Positions 6,428 to 13,417 of a stretch of DNA of 23,319 bases are shown here, piece by piece. This stretch comes from a virus. The notes beneath the pieces were generated by a model. That model was not told where the DNA came from. It saw only the letters and a list, made by a program, of their open reading frames with translations, and did not search any database. The stretch covers positions 1 through 23,319 of the IMG/VR virus record IMGVR_UViG_3300031772_002537, one strand, 5' to 3'. Numbering within the stretch: the stretch's first letter is position 1; every line of letters starts with the position of its first letter. The position numbers and the translations under genes were made by a program.

Positions 6428-7636
6428 ATGACGCATCCTGCGAAACCTGTAAGCCGTCCGGTGCGAACACCGCCTCCGCGGCGCGATGCCAGGTTCGTGC
6501 TGGAAGACCCGGAGCAGCGTGCCTTCGATGCGGCCTCTTCGACCGCGATTGAGTATGGCCTGCCCGTCGAGCGGCGGGTCAAGACGATCCTGCGAGTCGG
6601 CGACTACGTTCACCCGTCCGAAGGCTGGACGTTCAACGTGACGCTGGACCGGCTCAAGGAACTCGCGGCCACGTTCACCTCGATGCGTGAGCACGGCGTG
6701 GATTGCAACGTCGTCAAGGACCACTCATTCACGGCAACGGACCACCTCGGATTCGTAACGGACATGTGGGTCGAAGGGGATTCCCTTGTGGCCATACACG
6801 AGTTGCGCGGTGAGCAGGCCATTGACCTTGCCAAGCGTCTGCCCCGCACGTCAGTCTGGATCGAGAAATCGTACCGCGACGGCGAGGGCCGGGTCTACGG
6901 CGAGGCGATTGTCCACAACAGCATTTCCCAGGACCCCGTTGTGCCTGGGATGCACGATGAGTTTGTTCCTGTACCCGATGACCTCGGCGGCGGGCGAGCG
7001 GCGGTGTTAAGCCGCCGCTTCGCCGCCTCAGACAACAACAAGGAGTGTGACATGAATCTTACACCCGAAACGCTGAGGATTCTCACGGAGAAGCTCGGCG
7101 TCAAGGAACTCGGCGACGAGAAGGCGCTGCTCAAGGGCATCGATGCGATTGTCGCCGGCGTCGCCGAGACGGCGAAGAAGATCGTCGACCTGGAGGCGGC
7201 CGTTGCCAAGGCCGCGGAGTCCGAGGCGGCGGCGGTGGCCAAGGCGACGGAGGCGCTGAAGGTCAAGCGGGAGATTGACCCGGAAGTCGCTGAGCTCGTG
7301 GCGACCACGGTCGAGAGTATCGCGGCCTCGTGCGTCGAGAAGGGCCGGTTGACACCGGCCACGGCGAAGACGCTTTCCGAGTTGCTCATCGGCGCTGAGG
7401 GCACCCGGAACGGGTTCGCCCTGAGTCGGTCCGCGACGGGCGGCAGGAAGCCGCTGGCGATGGCCGTGTTCCAGGCACTCGCCGACAACGACGTGGTGGC
7501 ACTTGGCGAGATGACCCGCGAGCAGGTGATCGGGTTGGCCCGCGTGATCCCCGGCACCAAGGGCGACGCGGACATTGCGGCGGTGACAGCGGCGATGCTC
7601 GTCGCCGCGAACGCGAAGACGACGGCGGTCCTGTAG
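6428..7636 (+). CDS. Capsid maturation protease with C-terminal scaffold, Mu gpI-type
   Basis: This is a 402-aa fusion of two parts. Residues about 40-190 form a compact alpha/beta domain with R-V-K-T-I-L-R-V-G-D-Y, then V-V-K-D-H-S-F-T-A-T-D-H-L-G (D98, H99, S100), and S-V-W-I-E-K-S-Y. This pattern and its place before the capsid gene fit the Mu-type protease that processes the prohead; the catalytic residues cannot be assigned with certainty. After a Gly/Arg linker, residues 209-402 are Ala/Lys/Glu-rich, with a coiled-coil stretch E-T-A-K-K-I-V-D-L-E-A-A-V-A-K-A-A-E-S-E, typical of scaffold. An SD-led internal Met at 209 can make the scaffold alone. The start at 6428 has only a weak SD; a four-codon ATG...TGA at 6417-6431 overlaps it. 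Confidence 0.82.
   Translation: MTHPAKPVSRPVRTPPPRRDARFVLEDPEQRAFDAASSTAIEYGLPVERRVKTILRVGDYVHPSEGWTFNVTLDRLKELAATFTSMREHGVDCNVVKDHSFTATDHLGFVTDMWVEGDSLVAIHELRGEQAIDLAKRLPRTSVWIEKSYRDGEGRVYGEAIVHNSISQDPVVPGMHDEFVPVPDDLGGGRAAVLSRRFAASDNNKECDMNLTPETLRILTEKLGVKELGDEKALLKGIDAIVAGVAETAKKIVDLEAAVAKAAESEAAAVAKATEALKVKREIDPEVAELVATTVESIAASCVEKGRLTPATAKTLSELLIGAEGTRNGFALSRSATGGRKPLAMAVFQALADNDVVALGEMTREQVIGLARVIPGTKGDADIAAVTAAMLVAANAKTTAVL
7040..7045 (+). promoter_or_regulatory. Internal Shine-Dalgarno for the nested scaffold start
   Basis: AAGGAG lies six bases before the in-frame ATG at 7052, inside the protease gene. In the full-length protein this DNA encodes the linker D-N-N-K-E-C-D, which looks shaped by the need for a ribosome site rather than by protein structure. 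Confidence 0.75.
7052..7636 (+). CDS. Nested in-frame capsid scaffold protein (internal start)
   Basis: Starting at the internal ATG gives a 194-aa protein, beginning MNLTPETLRILTEKLGVKEL, that is the same frame and C-terminus as the protease gene. It is rich in Ala, Lys, Glu and Val, and strongly helical, as expected of a scaffold that fills the prohead interior and is then cleaved or expelled. The arrangement copies lambda C/Nu3 and Mu I/Z, where a scaffold is made from an internal start of the protease gene. Direct evidence is the AAGGAG SD at 6-nt spacing and the clean domain border at this Met. The scaffold role comes from family knowledge and position ahead of the major capsid gene. Confidence 0.72.
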   Translation: MNLTPETLRILTEKLGVKELGDEKALLKGIDAIVAGVAETAKKIVDLEAAVAKAAESEAAAVAKATEALKVKREIDPEVAELVATTVESIAASCVEKGRLTPATAKTLSELLIGAEGTRNGFALSRSATGGRKPLAMAVFQALADNDVVALGEMTREQVIGLARVIPGTKGDADIAAVTAAMLVAANAKTTAVL

Positions 7637-7689
7637 AAACAACGTCCGGCACCGGCGAGTCCGGGTCCGGCTGACAGAAGGAGAATCCA

Positions 7690-8391
7690 ATGAGTTCTGC
7701 TGCAACACCTGGCGTTTACACGGGCCACGCTTCGACGCACAAGGTCGTGTGCTTGAAGGACCCGCTCTACTCGCCGAAGCCCGTCATTGTGGACGGGACT
7801 TACGCGCGAGACCCGACCAACACGACGGAGATTCGGAATCTGCAACCCGGTGTGATCCTCGGCAAGATCACGTCGGGCGGCCTGTACGCTCCGAGCATCA
7901 TCGGCCTGGTGACGGCGGATGCAAACGCTGCGGCAACGCACCTGATTGTGTCCGTGGCAACGGCGACGGAGCTTGTCCGGCGCCGAGGATCGAATGGCAC
8001 GTTCAACCTGAACTACTCCATCGATGGGACGACGGCCGTAGTGACGGTGACGGTGGCATTTAGCGCCGTCGCTATTTCGACGGGTGACATCACGATCACG
8101 GCGCCTGCTGGCAACCCGGCCATTCACACCGGCTCGATTCTCGGTGACCTTGACGGGTCCCAAGTGGCAAAGGGCATCGTCCCCGACGGGTCGGGCGTGG
8201 ACGTGTTCGACATCCGGCGCGCGACGACGGACGACATCGACGCCTACGTGCCCAACCTGCTGATGGGTGGGTTCATCCGCACGGCTGGCATCGTGAACTA
8301 CCCTACCGCCGCGCACACGGCGTTCATCACGTTTCTCAAGGCGCAACTCCGGGCCGCGGGCGGCTGGTACGTGTTCGATGACGACATCTAG
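7690..8391 (+). CDS. Putative head decoration protein
   Basis: The 233-aa product has no signature I can name with certainty. It starts with a short region containing P-V-I-V-D-G-T-Y and then G-V-I-L-G-K-I-T-S-G-G-L-Y, which resembles the early part of gpD-like decoration proteins (a conserved 'G-x-I/V-L-G-x-I-T' turn). The middle is Thr/Val/Ala-rich beta sequence. The C-terminal third has an F-I-R-T-A-G-I-V-N-Y segment and ends in Y-V-F-D-D-D-I. It lies between scaffold and major capsid genes, exactly where decoration genes sit in many siphoviruses. The SD AAGGAG is 6 bases upstream of the ATG. If correct, it binds the outside of the expanded capsid. An unrelated structural protein is the alternative. 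Confidence 0.55.
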   Translation: MSSAATPGVYTGHASTHKVVCLKDPLYSPKPVIVDGTYARDPTNTTEIRNLQPGVILGKITSGGLYAPSIIGLVTADANAAATHLIVSVATATELVRRRGSNGTFNLNYSIDGTTAVVTVTVAFSAVAISTGDITITAPAGNPAIHTGSILGDLDGSQVAKGIVPDGSGVDVFDIRRATTDDIDAYVPNLLMGGFIRTAGIVNYPTAAHTAFITFLKAQLRAAGGWYVFDDDI

Positions 8392-8442
8392 GCCGACAGG
8401 AAACTGAGCGGTCCTGACCGGATCGCATGAAGGAGAAAACCT

Positions 8443-9555
8443 ATGGCAACCACAGAGCAAATCCTGTCGGGCAAGAATCTGACGGGACTCATTCAGGGCG
8501 TGAAGAGCGGCTTGCCGCTGAAGATTCCCCCGGCGTTCCTGACGCCGACGCGGAGCGTCAAGGGCAACGTCGCCACCTATCGCAAGGTCGAAGGTGCGCG
8601 GGAGGTCGCGAAGATCGTGGCCTACGGCAACGCGGCCCAGGTCCGGGCTCAGAAGGGCGTGACCGAGGTGCCGGTGAACCTGCTGCACACGTTCGAGTCG
8701 ATCAACATCTCGCCGTCCAAGCTCATCAATCTGCTCACGTCGGACGGCGGAGCGGACCAGAAGCTCGGCGCGGACGAGGTGACGCGGCAGGTGACGGAGT
8801 TCAAGCAGGCGTTCGTCAATCTGCGGATCGCGGCGACGATGCAGGCGCTGCTCCAGTTCCACATCTACGCGAACGTGGATGGGAACCTTCTGCCGTCGAG
8901 TTCCAACGCCGTCGTCAACGTGGACTACGGCGTTGCGGCCTCGCAGATCAACAACGGTGCGGCGGGCATCGATCCGCTTGTGACCAGTACGAATATCATC
9001 CTCGCGTCCTGGGCGACGGCGGGCACGCCGATCATCACGCAACTGCGGAACCTCAAGCAGGCGGCGATGCAGTTCAGCGGGTATCCGCTGGCGTATGCGT
9101 TCTACGGGAACTCGATCCCCGGCTACATCGCAGCCAACACCGAGGCGAGCAAGTACCTCGCTGGAAACCAAGAGCTCTCTCGGCAGTACCTTGAGAGCGG
9201 CGAGGTCCCGGCCGGGTTCATGGGTATGACGTGGATTCCCATCGGCGACGCCTTCTACGTGGACCAGAACGGCGCGGTCCAGACGTTGCTCGCGGTTGAC
9301 AACGTGGTGTTCACTCCGGCTCCGTCGCTGGACTGGTGGGAGTTCATTGAGGGCACGTACCCCGTGCCGTCGAACTTCGGGCCGACGGCGGTGGACGCAT
9401 CGGCTCTGATCCAGGGGATGTCCGAGGTTGCCGGGATGTTCTCGTTCGCGGGCGGGACCTTGAACCCGCCGAGCGTTCAGATGTTCGCGGGCGACACGTT
9501 CCTGCCGGTGCTCAAGGTGCCGAAGGCCGTGTTCCGCGTGGATACCGCCTGGTAG
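8443..9555 (+). CDS. Major capsid protein
   Basis: This 370-aa protein fits an HK97-fold major capsid protein in length, position and sequence texture. It has an N-terminal region with P-P-A-F-L-T-P-T-R-S-V-K-G, a helical spine-like stretch (V-T-R-Q-V-T-E-F-K-Q-A-F-V-N-L-R-I-A-A-T-M-Q-A), an Ala/Gly/Asn middle with repeated turns, and a C-terminal part with W-W-E-F-I-E-G-T-Y-P-V-P. It follows the scaffold and putative decoration genes and is followed by the strongest hairpin in the window. The start at 8443 has AAGGAGAAA 7-8 bases upstream. An ATG at 8427 in another frame lies inside that leader and opens only a shadow frame. No covalent cross-link residues can be assigned by eye. Confidence 0.85.
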   Translation: MATTEQILSGKNLTGLIQGVKSGLPLKIPPAFLTPTRSVKGNVATYRKVEGAREVAKIVAYGNAAQVRAQKGVTEVPVNLLHTFESINISPSKLINLLTSDGGADQKLGADEVTRQVTEFKQAFVNLRIAATMQALLQFHIYANVDGNLLPSSSNAVVNVDYGVAASQINNGAAGIDPLVTSTNIILASWATAGTPIITQLRNLKQAAMQFSGYPLAYAFYGNSIPGYIAANTEASKYLAGNQELSRQYLESGEVPAGFMGMTWIPIGDAFYVDQNGAVQTLLAVDNVVFTPAPSLDWWEFIEGTYPVPSNFGPTAVDASALIQGMSEVAGMFSFAGGTLNPPSVQMFAGDTFLPVLKVPKAVFRVDTAW

Positions 9556-9593
9556 GGATTCGGTTCTGGGTCACGCTGTTCGACTCCTGTGGC

Positions 9594-9623
9594 GTCGGGG
9601 GGCTGGGCGACCGGCCCCCCGGC
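9594..9623 (+). promoter_or_regulatory. 13-bp GC-rich hairpin with GCGA tetraloop after the major capsid gene
   Basis: Bases 9594-9606 pair with 9611-9623 (13 pairs, two of them G-U), capped by GCGA at 9607-9610, a GNRA-type tetraloop. The core is GGGGGGC against GCCCCCC. No T-run follows, so it is either a non-canonical or partial terminator, or a 3' stabiliser or processing site for the abundant capsid message. It starts 39 bases after the capsid stop, and the next gene follows after a fresh SD. Confidence 0.75.
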
Positions 9624-9646
9624 AACAGGGGCGCGGAGGAAGGATC

Positions 9647-9982
9647 ATGGTCCGCGTTTTCTGTCTGGCCTGCCTGGCGATGTCGTGCATTTCCGCCTGT
9701 GCCCCGAACCAGGAGCCGATGGAGCGGGCGCTCAATCGGATGCTGACGGAGGTTGTTGGTCCGGCTGTTACCAAGGCCATCGAGGAAACGGTGACGGAGA
9801 CGGCCGGGCTGACGGGCGGTGCCCAGGCTATTGAGCCGGGATATCGCATCGAGTTCGAGGGCTGGTTTGGTACTGGCGTCAAGGGTATCGCCGTCGTGAA
9901 GTTGACTGGCATCAGCGGCCAGTTGACCGGGCACGTCCAGACTTCTGGGAGTATCGGCCCGCCCGCCCCGAGGCAACCGTGA
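9647..9982 (+). CDS. Small lipoprotein
   Basis: This is a 111-aa protein with a short signal peptide and lipobox I-S-A-C, placing the lipid-modified Cys at residue 18. Cleavage by signal peptidase II would leave a 94-aa mature lipoprotein. The mature part has a helical half (residues about 24-55, with M-E-R-A-L-N-R-M-L-T-E-V-V-G-P-A-V) and a beta-like half rich in Gly and Val, ending in a Pro-rich tail. The SD GGAGGAAGG is 3-4 bases upstream of the ATG. The 3' end overlaps the next lipoprotein gene in a GTGA junction, so the two are probably made together. Possible roles are a partner in lysis or a superinfection-exclusion lipoprotein; neither is proven by sequence. I do not recognise a family. 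Confidence 0.72.
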   Translation: MVRVFCLACLAMSCISACAPNQEPMERALNRMLTEVVGPAVTKAIEETVTETAGLTGGAQAIEPGYRIEFEGWFGTGVKGIAVVKLTGISGQLTGHVQTSGSIGPPAPRQP

Positions 9983-10353
9983 ACCGGCCGCGTCAGGATG
10001 GCCGGGAGGCCGCCTTCCGTGCCCCGTGGCGCGTTTTGCTGGCCTGCCGGTACGTTTACCCGTGCCTGTTGGCGGCGTGGCTGCTGGCGGGCTGCACGTT
10101 CAACGTCGCTCCGAACGCCACGGACGGTTCGCTCCTGACGGTGCGTGGCGGGAACACGGACTCCACCGTGCCACAGCCTGTAGGGTCGAACGGCATAGCT
10201 GCCGTGCATCCGGGCGGTTCCGATCCGCAGTCCACGTCGGACCGGATCGTTTACATTCTGTTTGCCGTGGCCACGGCGGCGTACCCGATCTGGCGGCAGA
10301 TACGCAAGTGGCGTGAGAGTCGAAACTGGAACGGAGAAAAGGTGAAACCATGA
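9979..10353 (+). CDS. Lipoprotein with C-terminal transmembrane segment (unimolecular spanin-like)
   Basis: The 124-aa product has a basic N-terminus, then a signal core with perfect lipobox L-A-G-C (lipidated Cys39). A Gly/Ser/Thr/Pro-rich linker of about 50 residues follows, then a hydrophobic segment, I-V-Y-I-L-F-A-V-A-T-A-A-Y-P-I-W (90-105), and a strongly basic tail, R-Q-I-R-K-W-R. An outer-membrane lipid anchor at one end plus an inner-membrane helix at the other is the layout of unimolecular spanins such as T1 gp11 (similar size), which join the two membranes during lysis. The start is GTG at 9979, overlapping the previous stop in GTGA. The function is inferred from topology only. The gene lies among head genes, and no endolysin is visible in the window. 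Confidence 0.68.
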   Translation: MNRPRQDGREAAFRAPWRVLLACRYVYPCLLAAWLLAGCTFNVAPNATDGSLLTVRGGNTDSTVPQPVGSNGIAAVHPGGSDPQSTSDRIVYILFAVATAAYPIWRQIRKWRESRNWNGEKVKP

Positions 10354-10655
10354 TTACGAATCCACAAGCGGTGGCGTTCTGCAACGGCCGGGTGCGGCCG
10401 ATGGCGGACCAGTTGGCGCAGGCGTACTACGCCTGCCTCGCACTACAGAACGACTGGTTTGCACAGGGAGTCGGTGACGTGCTGACGAACACCTCTGACG
10501 TGGTGGATGACGGCGCTGCAGTGGACGGCCGAGCACCCATCACGGGCGCTGCCGCCGTGAGCGTCATCACGCGGGCGATGGAGTTCGTGACGGAAATGCA
10601 GGCTGGCGGGAAGCTCGGAACCGTGCTGGCCGTCGCGGTGAATCCGACGAGGTAA
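10350..10655 (+). CDS. Small helical phage protein of unknown function
   Basis: This 101-aa protein starts in an ATGA overlap with the preceding stop. It begins MITNPQAVAFCNGRVRPMAD, continues with an A-Y-Y-A-C-L-A-L-Q-N-D-W-F helix, an Asp-rich turn (V-V-D-D-G-A-A-V-D-G-R-A-P-I-T-G), a second helix, and ends V-L-A-V-A-V-N-P-T-R. The pattern 'x-I-T-N-P-x-A-V' plus 'D-G-R-x-P-I-T-G' is one I associate with small proteins in head regions of environmental siphoviruses, but no function is known to me. It sits between the spanin-like gene and the beta-helix gene. It has no signal peptide or membrane segment. A structural accessory or assembly role is a guess. Confidence 0.6.
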   Translation: MITNPQAVAFCNGRVRPMADQLAQAYYACLALQNDWFAQGVGDVLTNTSDVVDDGAAVDGRAPITGAAAVSVITRAMEFVTEMQAGGKLGTVLAVAVNPTR

Positions 10656-10659
10656 ATGC

Positions 10660-12417
10660 ATGGCACTCAGCGTATCAACAGTCTGGGAAGTGCGGACGAC
10701 CGGATCAGCGACCAACGGCGGCGGGTTCAACCCGGCCGCCCCGGATGCGGGGACGGACTACTCCCAGCAGGACGCCGCACAACTCGCCTTGACGAACCTT
10801 TCATGCGATGTCGCGAACTTCATCGCGTCCGTCGCCGGCGGGTTCACGAACGCGATGGTCGGGAACCTGGTGTATATCTCCTCGAACGCGGCTGGCTGGG
10901 TAGCCGGGTTCTACGAGATCGTCGGCTACGAAAGCCCCAACCAGGTGGAGCTGGACAGAGTGCCGACGACGGGCGGCCCGGCGTCGGGCGGCGCGGGCAA
11001 GGTCGGCGGGGCGCAGTCGAACCTCGGCATGGTGTGTGCGGCCATTCCGGCGGCGTCGGCCGACGGCGCGAACGTGGTCCACGTGAAGGCCGGCACCTAC
11101 GCGCGGGACACGCACTTCACGAACCAGGTGAAGCTCAACAATGCCGGGCACTACCTCAACCACCACGTCGTTCGCGGCTACAACGCGACGCGCGGTGACG
11201 CGATCGCGCCGTGCGTGACGCTGGACGGGGTCAACGCCTACGACGTGTACTACTCGAACAAGGCGTACATCCAGCTTGCGAACGTCGCGGTCAACGGTTA
11301 CGCCGGCGGCACGCCGACGTACGCCAGTCACGGGTTCAACCTGGACACGGGCGCGGACGGGAACACCCTCTATCGCTGCCGGGCGGTGAACACGGGGGCG
11401 ATGGGGATCCGGGCCGTGGCGAACGGTTGCGGGCTCGATGGCTGCGAGGTGAGCGGGTTCGGGCGGGCCGCGAGCAGCATCGGGATCGGTGTCGGCGGGA
11501 ACGTTGTGTCCCTGGTCGGCTGCCACGCGCACGACGGGACGGGGGATGCTTTCAATGTGTGGTCGGCGTATCCGGGACTGTTGGCCTACTGCATCGGGGC
11601 CGGCTGTACGCAGTACGGCCTGAACATGAACTACAACGGCGCGATCTATCCGCAGGCGGTTGTACACTGCGTGTTTCACGGCAACGGGTCGCACGGCATT
11701 TACGCCTCCGGATCCACGTCCGGCCGGCCTGGGCGGATCGTCAACACGATCCTGTCGAACAACGGCGGGTACGGGATCGCCGCGCACGCGACGGGCAAGT
11801 GCCGGGCGATCCTGCGCGGCGTCGCGTTCTACGGAAACTCCAGCGGGCAGGTTGATGCGAACACGACCGTCGAGGAGTCCGTTGCCAGGATAACCCTGAC
11901 ATCCGATCCGTTCGTGGATGCGGCGGCTGGCGACTTCCGATTGACGCAGGCCGTGTCCGGCGCCCTGGGTACCGGCTGGCCGGGTGCGTTTCTGTCGGCC
12001 GGGGCACTGACGAGTTGGACGGGTGCCCCGGACCTGGGTGCGGTGCAACTGGCCTATCCCGAAGCCGTGGCGGACATCACGCCACGGATCGCCACGGGCG
12101 AGACGCGGCTCCTGCTGAGCGACGTTCTCAATTCTCGATCCGCCATTCTCGACGTGACGCCGTTCTCGTATGGCGTCATTTCCGCTTCGATGATCGGCGG
12201 AACGTGGGCGCTCGGGCGGATCACGCCTGAGTATTCCTTGGACGGCGTGAACTGGGCGGCGCTTGGCAGTGCGTTGTCGGCCGCCGGGTACACGAGGCCG
12301 GTGGACCTGCGTGGCGTGCGGTACTTGTCGTTTCGGCTTTCGACCGTGCAGGCCGGGTATGCCGAGGTGGACCTGGACGTTTGGGCGGACGATAGCGCCC
12401 CGGACCCGGCGGTCTGA
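10660..12417 (+). CDS. Large right-handed beta-helix virion protein (pectate-lyase-like fold)
   Basis: This 585-aa protein begins with V-W-E-V-R-T-T-G-S-A-T-N-G-G-G-F and D-Y-S-Q-Q-D-A-A-Q, a capsid-adjacent N-terminus I associate with virion beta-helix proteins. From about residue 150 to 400 come short repeating coils such as V-A-N-G-C-G-L-D-G-C-E-V-S-G-F-G, L-V-G-C-H-A-H-D-G-T-G and N-T-I-L-S-N-N-G-G-Y-G, the Asn/Gly/Cys-stacked pattern of a parallel beta-helix. The last 120 residues form a separate beta domain. The fold is well supported. The activity, whether polysaccharide binding, cleavage or purely structural, is not, and no catalytic triad can be assigned. The gene lies between capsid and head-completion genes, which suggests a head fibre or surface protein rather than a tail spike. 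The SD is GAGG, 7 bases before the ATG. Confidence 0.75.
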   Translation: MALSVSTVWEVRTTGSATNGGGFNPAAPDAGTDYSQQDAAQLALTNLSCDVANFIASVAGGFTNAMVGNLVYISSNAAGWVAGFYEIVGYESPNQVELDRVPTTGGPASGGAGKVGGAQSNLGMVCAAIPAASADGANVVHVKAGTYARDTHFTNQVKLNNAGHYLNHHVVRGYNATRGDAIAPCVTLDGVNAYDVYYSNKAYIQLANVAVNGYAGGTPTYASHGFNLDTGADGNTLYRCRAVNTGAMGIRAVANGCGLDGCEVSGFGRAASSIGIGVGGNVVSLVGCHAHDGTGDAFNVWSAYPGLLAYCIGAGCTQYGLNMNYNGAIYPQAVVHCVFHGNGSHGIYASGSTSGRPGRIVNTILSNNGGYGIAAHATGKCRAILRGVAFYGNSSGQVDANTTVEESVARITLTSDPFVDAAAGDFRLTQAVSGALGTGWPGAFLSAGALTSWTGAPDLGAVQLAYPEAVADITPRIATGETRLLLSDVLNSRSAILDVTPFSYGVISASMIGGTWALGRITPEYSLDGVNWAALGSALSAAGYTRPVDLRGVRYLSFRLSTVQAGYAEVDLDVWADDSAPDPAV

Positions 12418-12428
12418 TGGAGACGTGA

Positions 12429-12845
12429 ATGGGCACCTACGCTGTCACCGCTGACCTCGAAGCCGTCTGGGGCGTTGACACCATCGCAGAGTGGGCGAAC
12501 CTGGAGAACGCCGACCCGGCGGTACTCGCGGCCACGCGGATCACGTCGGCGATCACCTGGGCCGAGGGCTACCTGGAGGCTCGCATGACGGACGGTCCTT
12601 ACAAGGTGCCGCTCTCTACGTCCGGCGGTGACCTCGCGGTCGTGAAGGATGTAGTTGCTCGGTTCGCAGGGCAGTGGCTTTACGTGAACCGCGGACGTGG
12701 AAAGGCAGAGGAGACGGATCGGGTCATGGCGGTGGCGGCGTTCGCGGAGCGGATTGTGGACAAGTTGTTGAGCGGCGTGTTGCGGCTGCGGACGGGTACG
12801 AAGGCATTTACCACGCCGACGGCGCCGGTTGTGGAGGGCACCTGA
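12429..12845 (+). CDS. Head-tail joining protein, Mu gp36-type (DUF1320-like)
   Basis: This is a 138-aa protein with the gp36 pattern. It starts with Y-A-V-T-A-D-L-E-A-V-W-G, then A-A-T-R-I-T-S-A-I-T-W-A-E-G-Y-L-E-A-R and P-Y-K-V-P-L, the 'i..Ai..A...i..yL...Y.lPl' core of DUF1320 and related head-completion adaptors. A helical second half and a Thr/Pro-rich tail follow. Such proteins dock under the portal and prepare the neck for tail attachment. GGAGA lies about 6 bases upstream of the ATG. The stop overlaps the next start in TGATG. Together with the next gene it recreates the Mu order gp36, gpG-type neighbourhood. Confidence 0.75.
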   Translation: MGTYAVTADLEAVWGVDTIAEWANLENADPAVLAATRITSAITWAEGYLEARMTDGPYKVPLSTSGGDLAVVKDVVARFAGQWLYVNRGRGKAEETDRVMAVAAFAERIVDKLLSGVLRLRTGTKAFTTPTAPVVEGT

Positions 12846-13417
12846 TGCTTTCGGTTGGGCGGGTAGTCGCGAAGCTGGACGGGCTCAAGCGGGTCGTCGG
12901 CTCGCTGCAAGCGTCCGAGCTTCCGCACGGCCTGCCGCTGCTGTTGGCGAAGAGGTACGAAACGTTCATCAAGCGGCGGTACCTCGCGGCTTCGCGCGGC
13001 GACGGTACCTGGGCGCCGCTCGCCGCGAGCACGCTCGCCCGTCGCGGTGGCAAGGACACGCAGAAGGCACGCAAGGCTGGGAAGATCGGCAAGAATAAGC
13101 CTGGTCCTGGGACGGTGGGGAGAGGGAACGCGGAAATCCTCAAGGACACCGGAACGCTGTTCAATGCACTCGTCATCGGGAATCCTGGCAACCTATGTCG
13201 GTCGATTCCCGGCGGCGTGCGGTTCGGCGTCATCGGACCAGGACGGCACTCGAAGTTCAAGGGCGACATCAAGACTCTGGCCCTGATCCATGACCAGGGC
13301 AAGGGCCACATGCCGCGCAGGCAGATCATCGTGGAGCCGGACGCGGCGACGGTGAAGGCCCTGGAGGGCGCGGTGGAACGAACGGTGAAACGACTTATCG
13401 CGGAGCAAGGCAAGTGA
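12845..13417 (+). CDS. Virion morphogenesis / tail completion protein, Mu gpG-type
   Basis: The 190-aa product carries the Phage_tail_S pattern. It has G-T-W-A-P-L-A-A-S-T-L-A-R-R (the 'gW.pl...T' block at about residues 55-70), a Lys/Gly-rich segment, I-L-K-D-T-G-T-L-F-N-A-L (the 'iL..tG.L..si' block), and late L-I-H-D-Q-G-K-G-H-M-P-R-R-Q-I-I-V (the 'iHq.G....iPaR.fl' block). Members act in head maturation and head-tail joining. I chose the ATG at 12845, which overlaps the previous stop by one base. The frame is open upstream to 12674, but that part lies inside the gp36-type gene and is shadow. It overlaps the next gene by 4 bp (GTGA). Confidence 0.85.
   Translation: MLSVGRVVAKLDGLKRVVGSLQASELPHGLPLLLAKRYETFIKRRYLAASRGDGTWAPLAASTLARRGGKDTQKARKAGKIGKNKPGPGTVGRGNAEILKDTGTLFNALVIGNPGNLCRSIPGGVRFGVIGPGRHSKFKGDIKTLALIHDQGKGHMPRRQIIVEPDAATVKALEGAVERTVKRLIAEQGK

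Noticed and set aside
6895-9171. 758-codon open frame on the minus strand
   Set aside because: It lies antisense across the protease/scaffold, decoration and capsid genes. Its Arg/His/Val-rich, then Ser/Ala-rich composition is what a GC-rich coding strand gives in reverse, and it has no SD or recognisable domain.
8427-9194. Plus-strand 255-codon frame starting just before the capsid gene
   Set aside because: Its start codon lies in the capsid leader next to the SD, and the product is Gly/Arg/Asp-rich out-of-frame capsid sequence.
10801-12048. 415-codon open frame on the minus strand
   Set aside because: Antisense shadow of the beta-helix gene; Arg/Val/Pro-rich with no motif.
12674-12844. 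Upstream extension of the gpG-type protein
   Set aside because: It overlaps the gp36-type gene out of frame; the start at 12845 is coupled to the previous stop.
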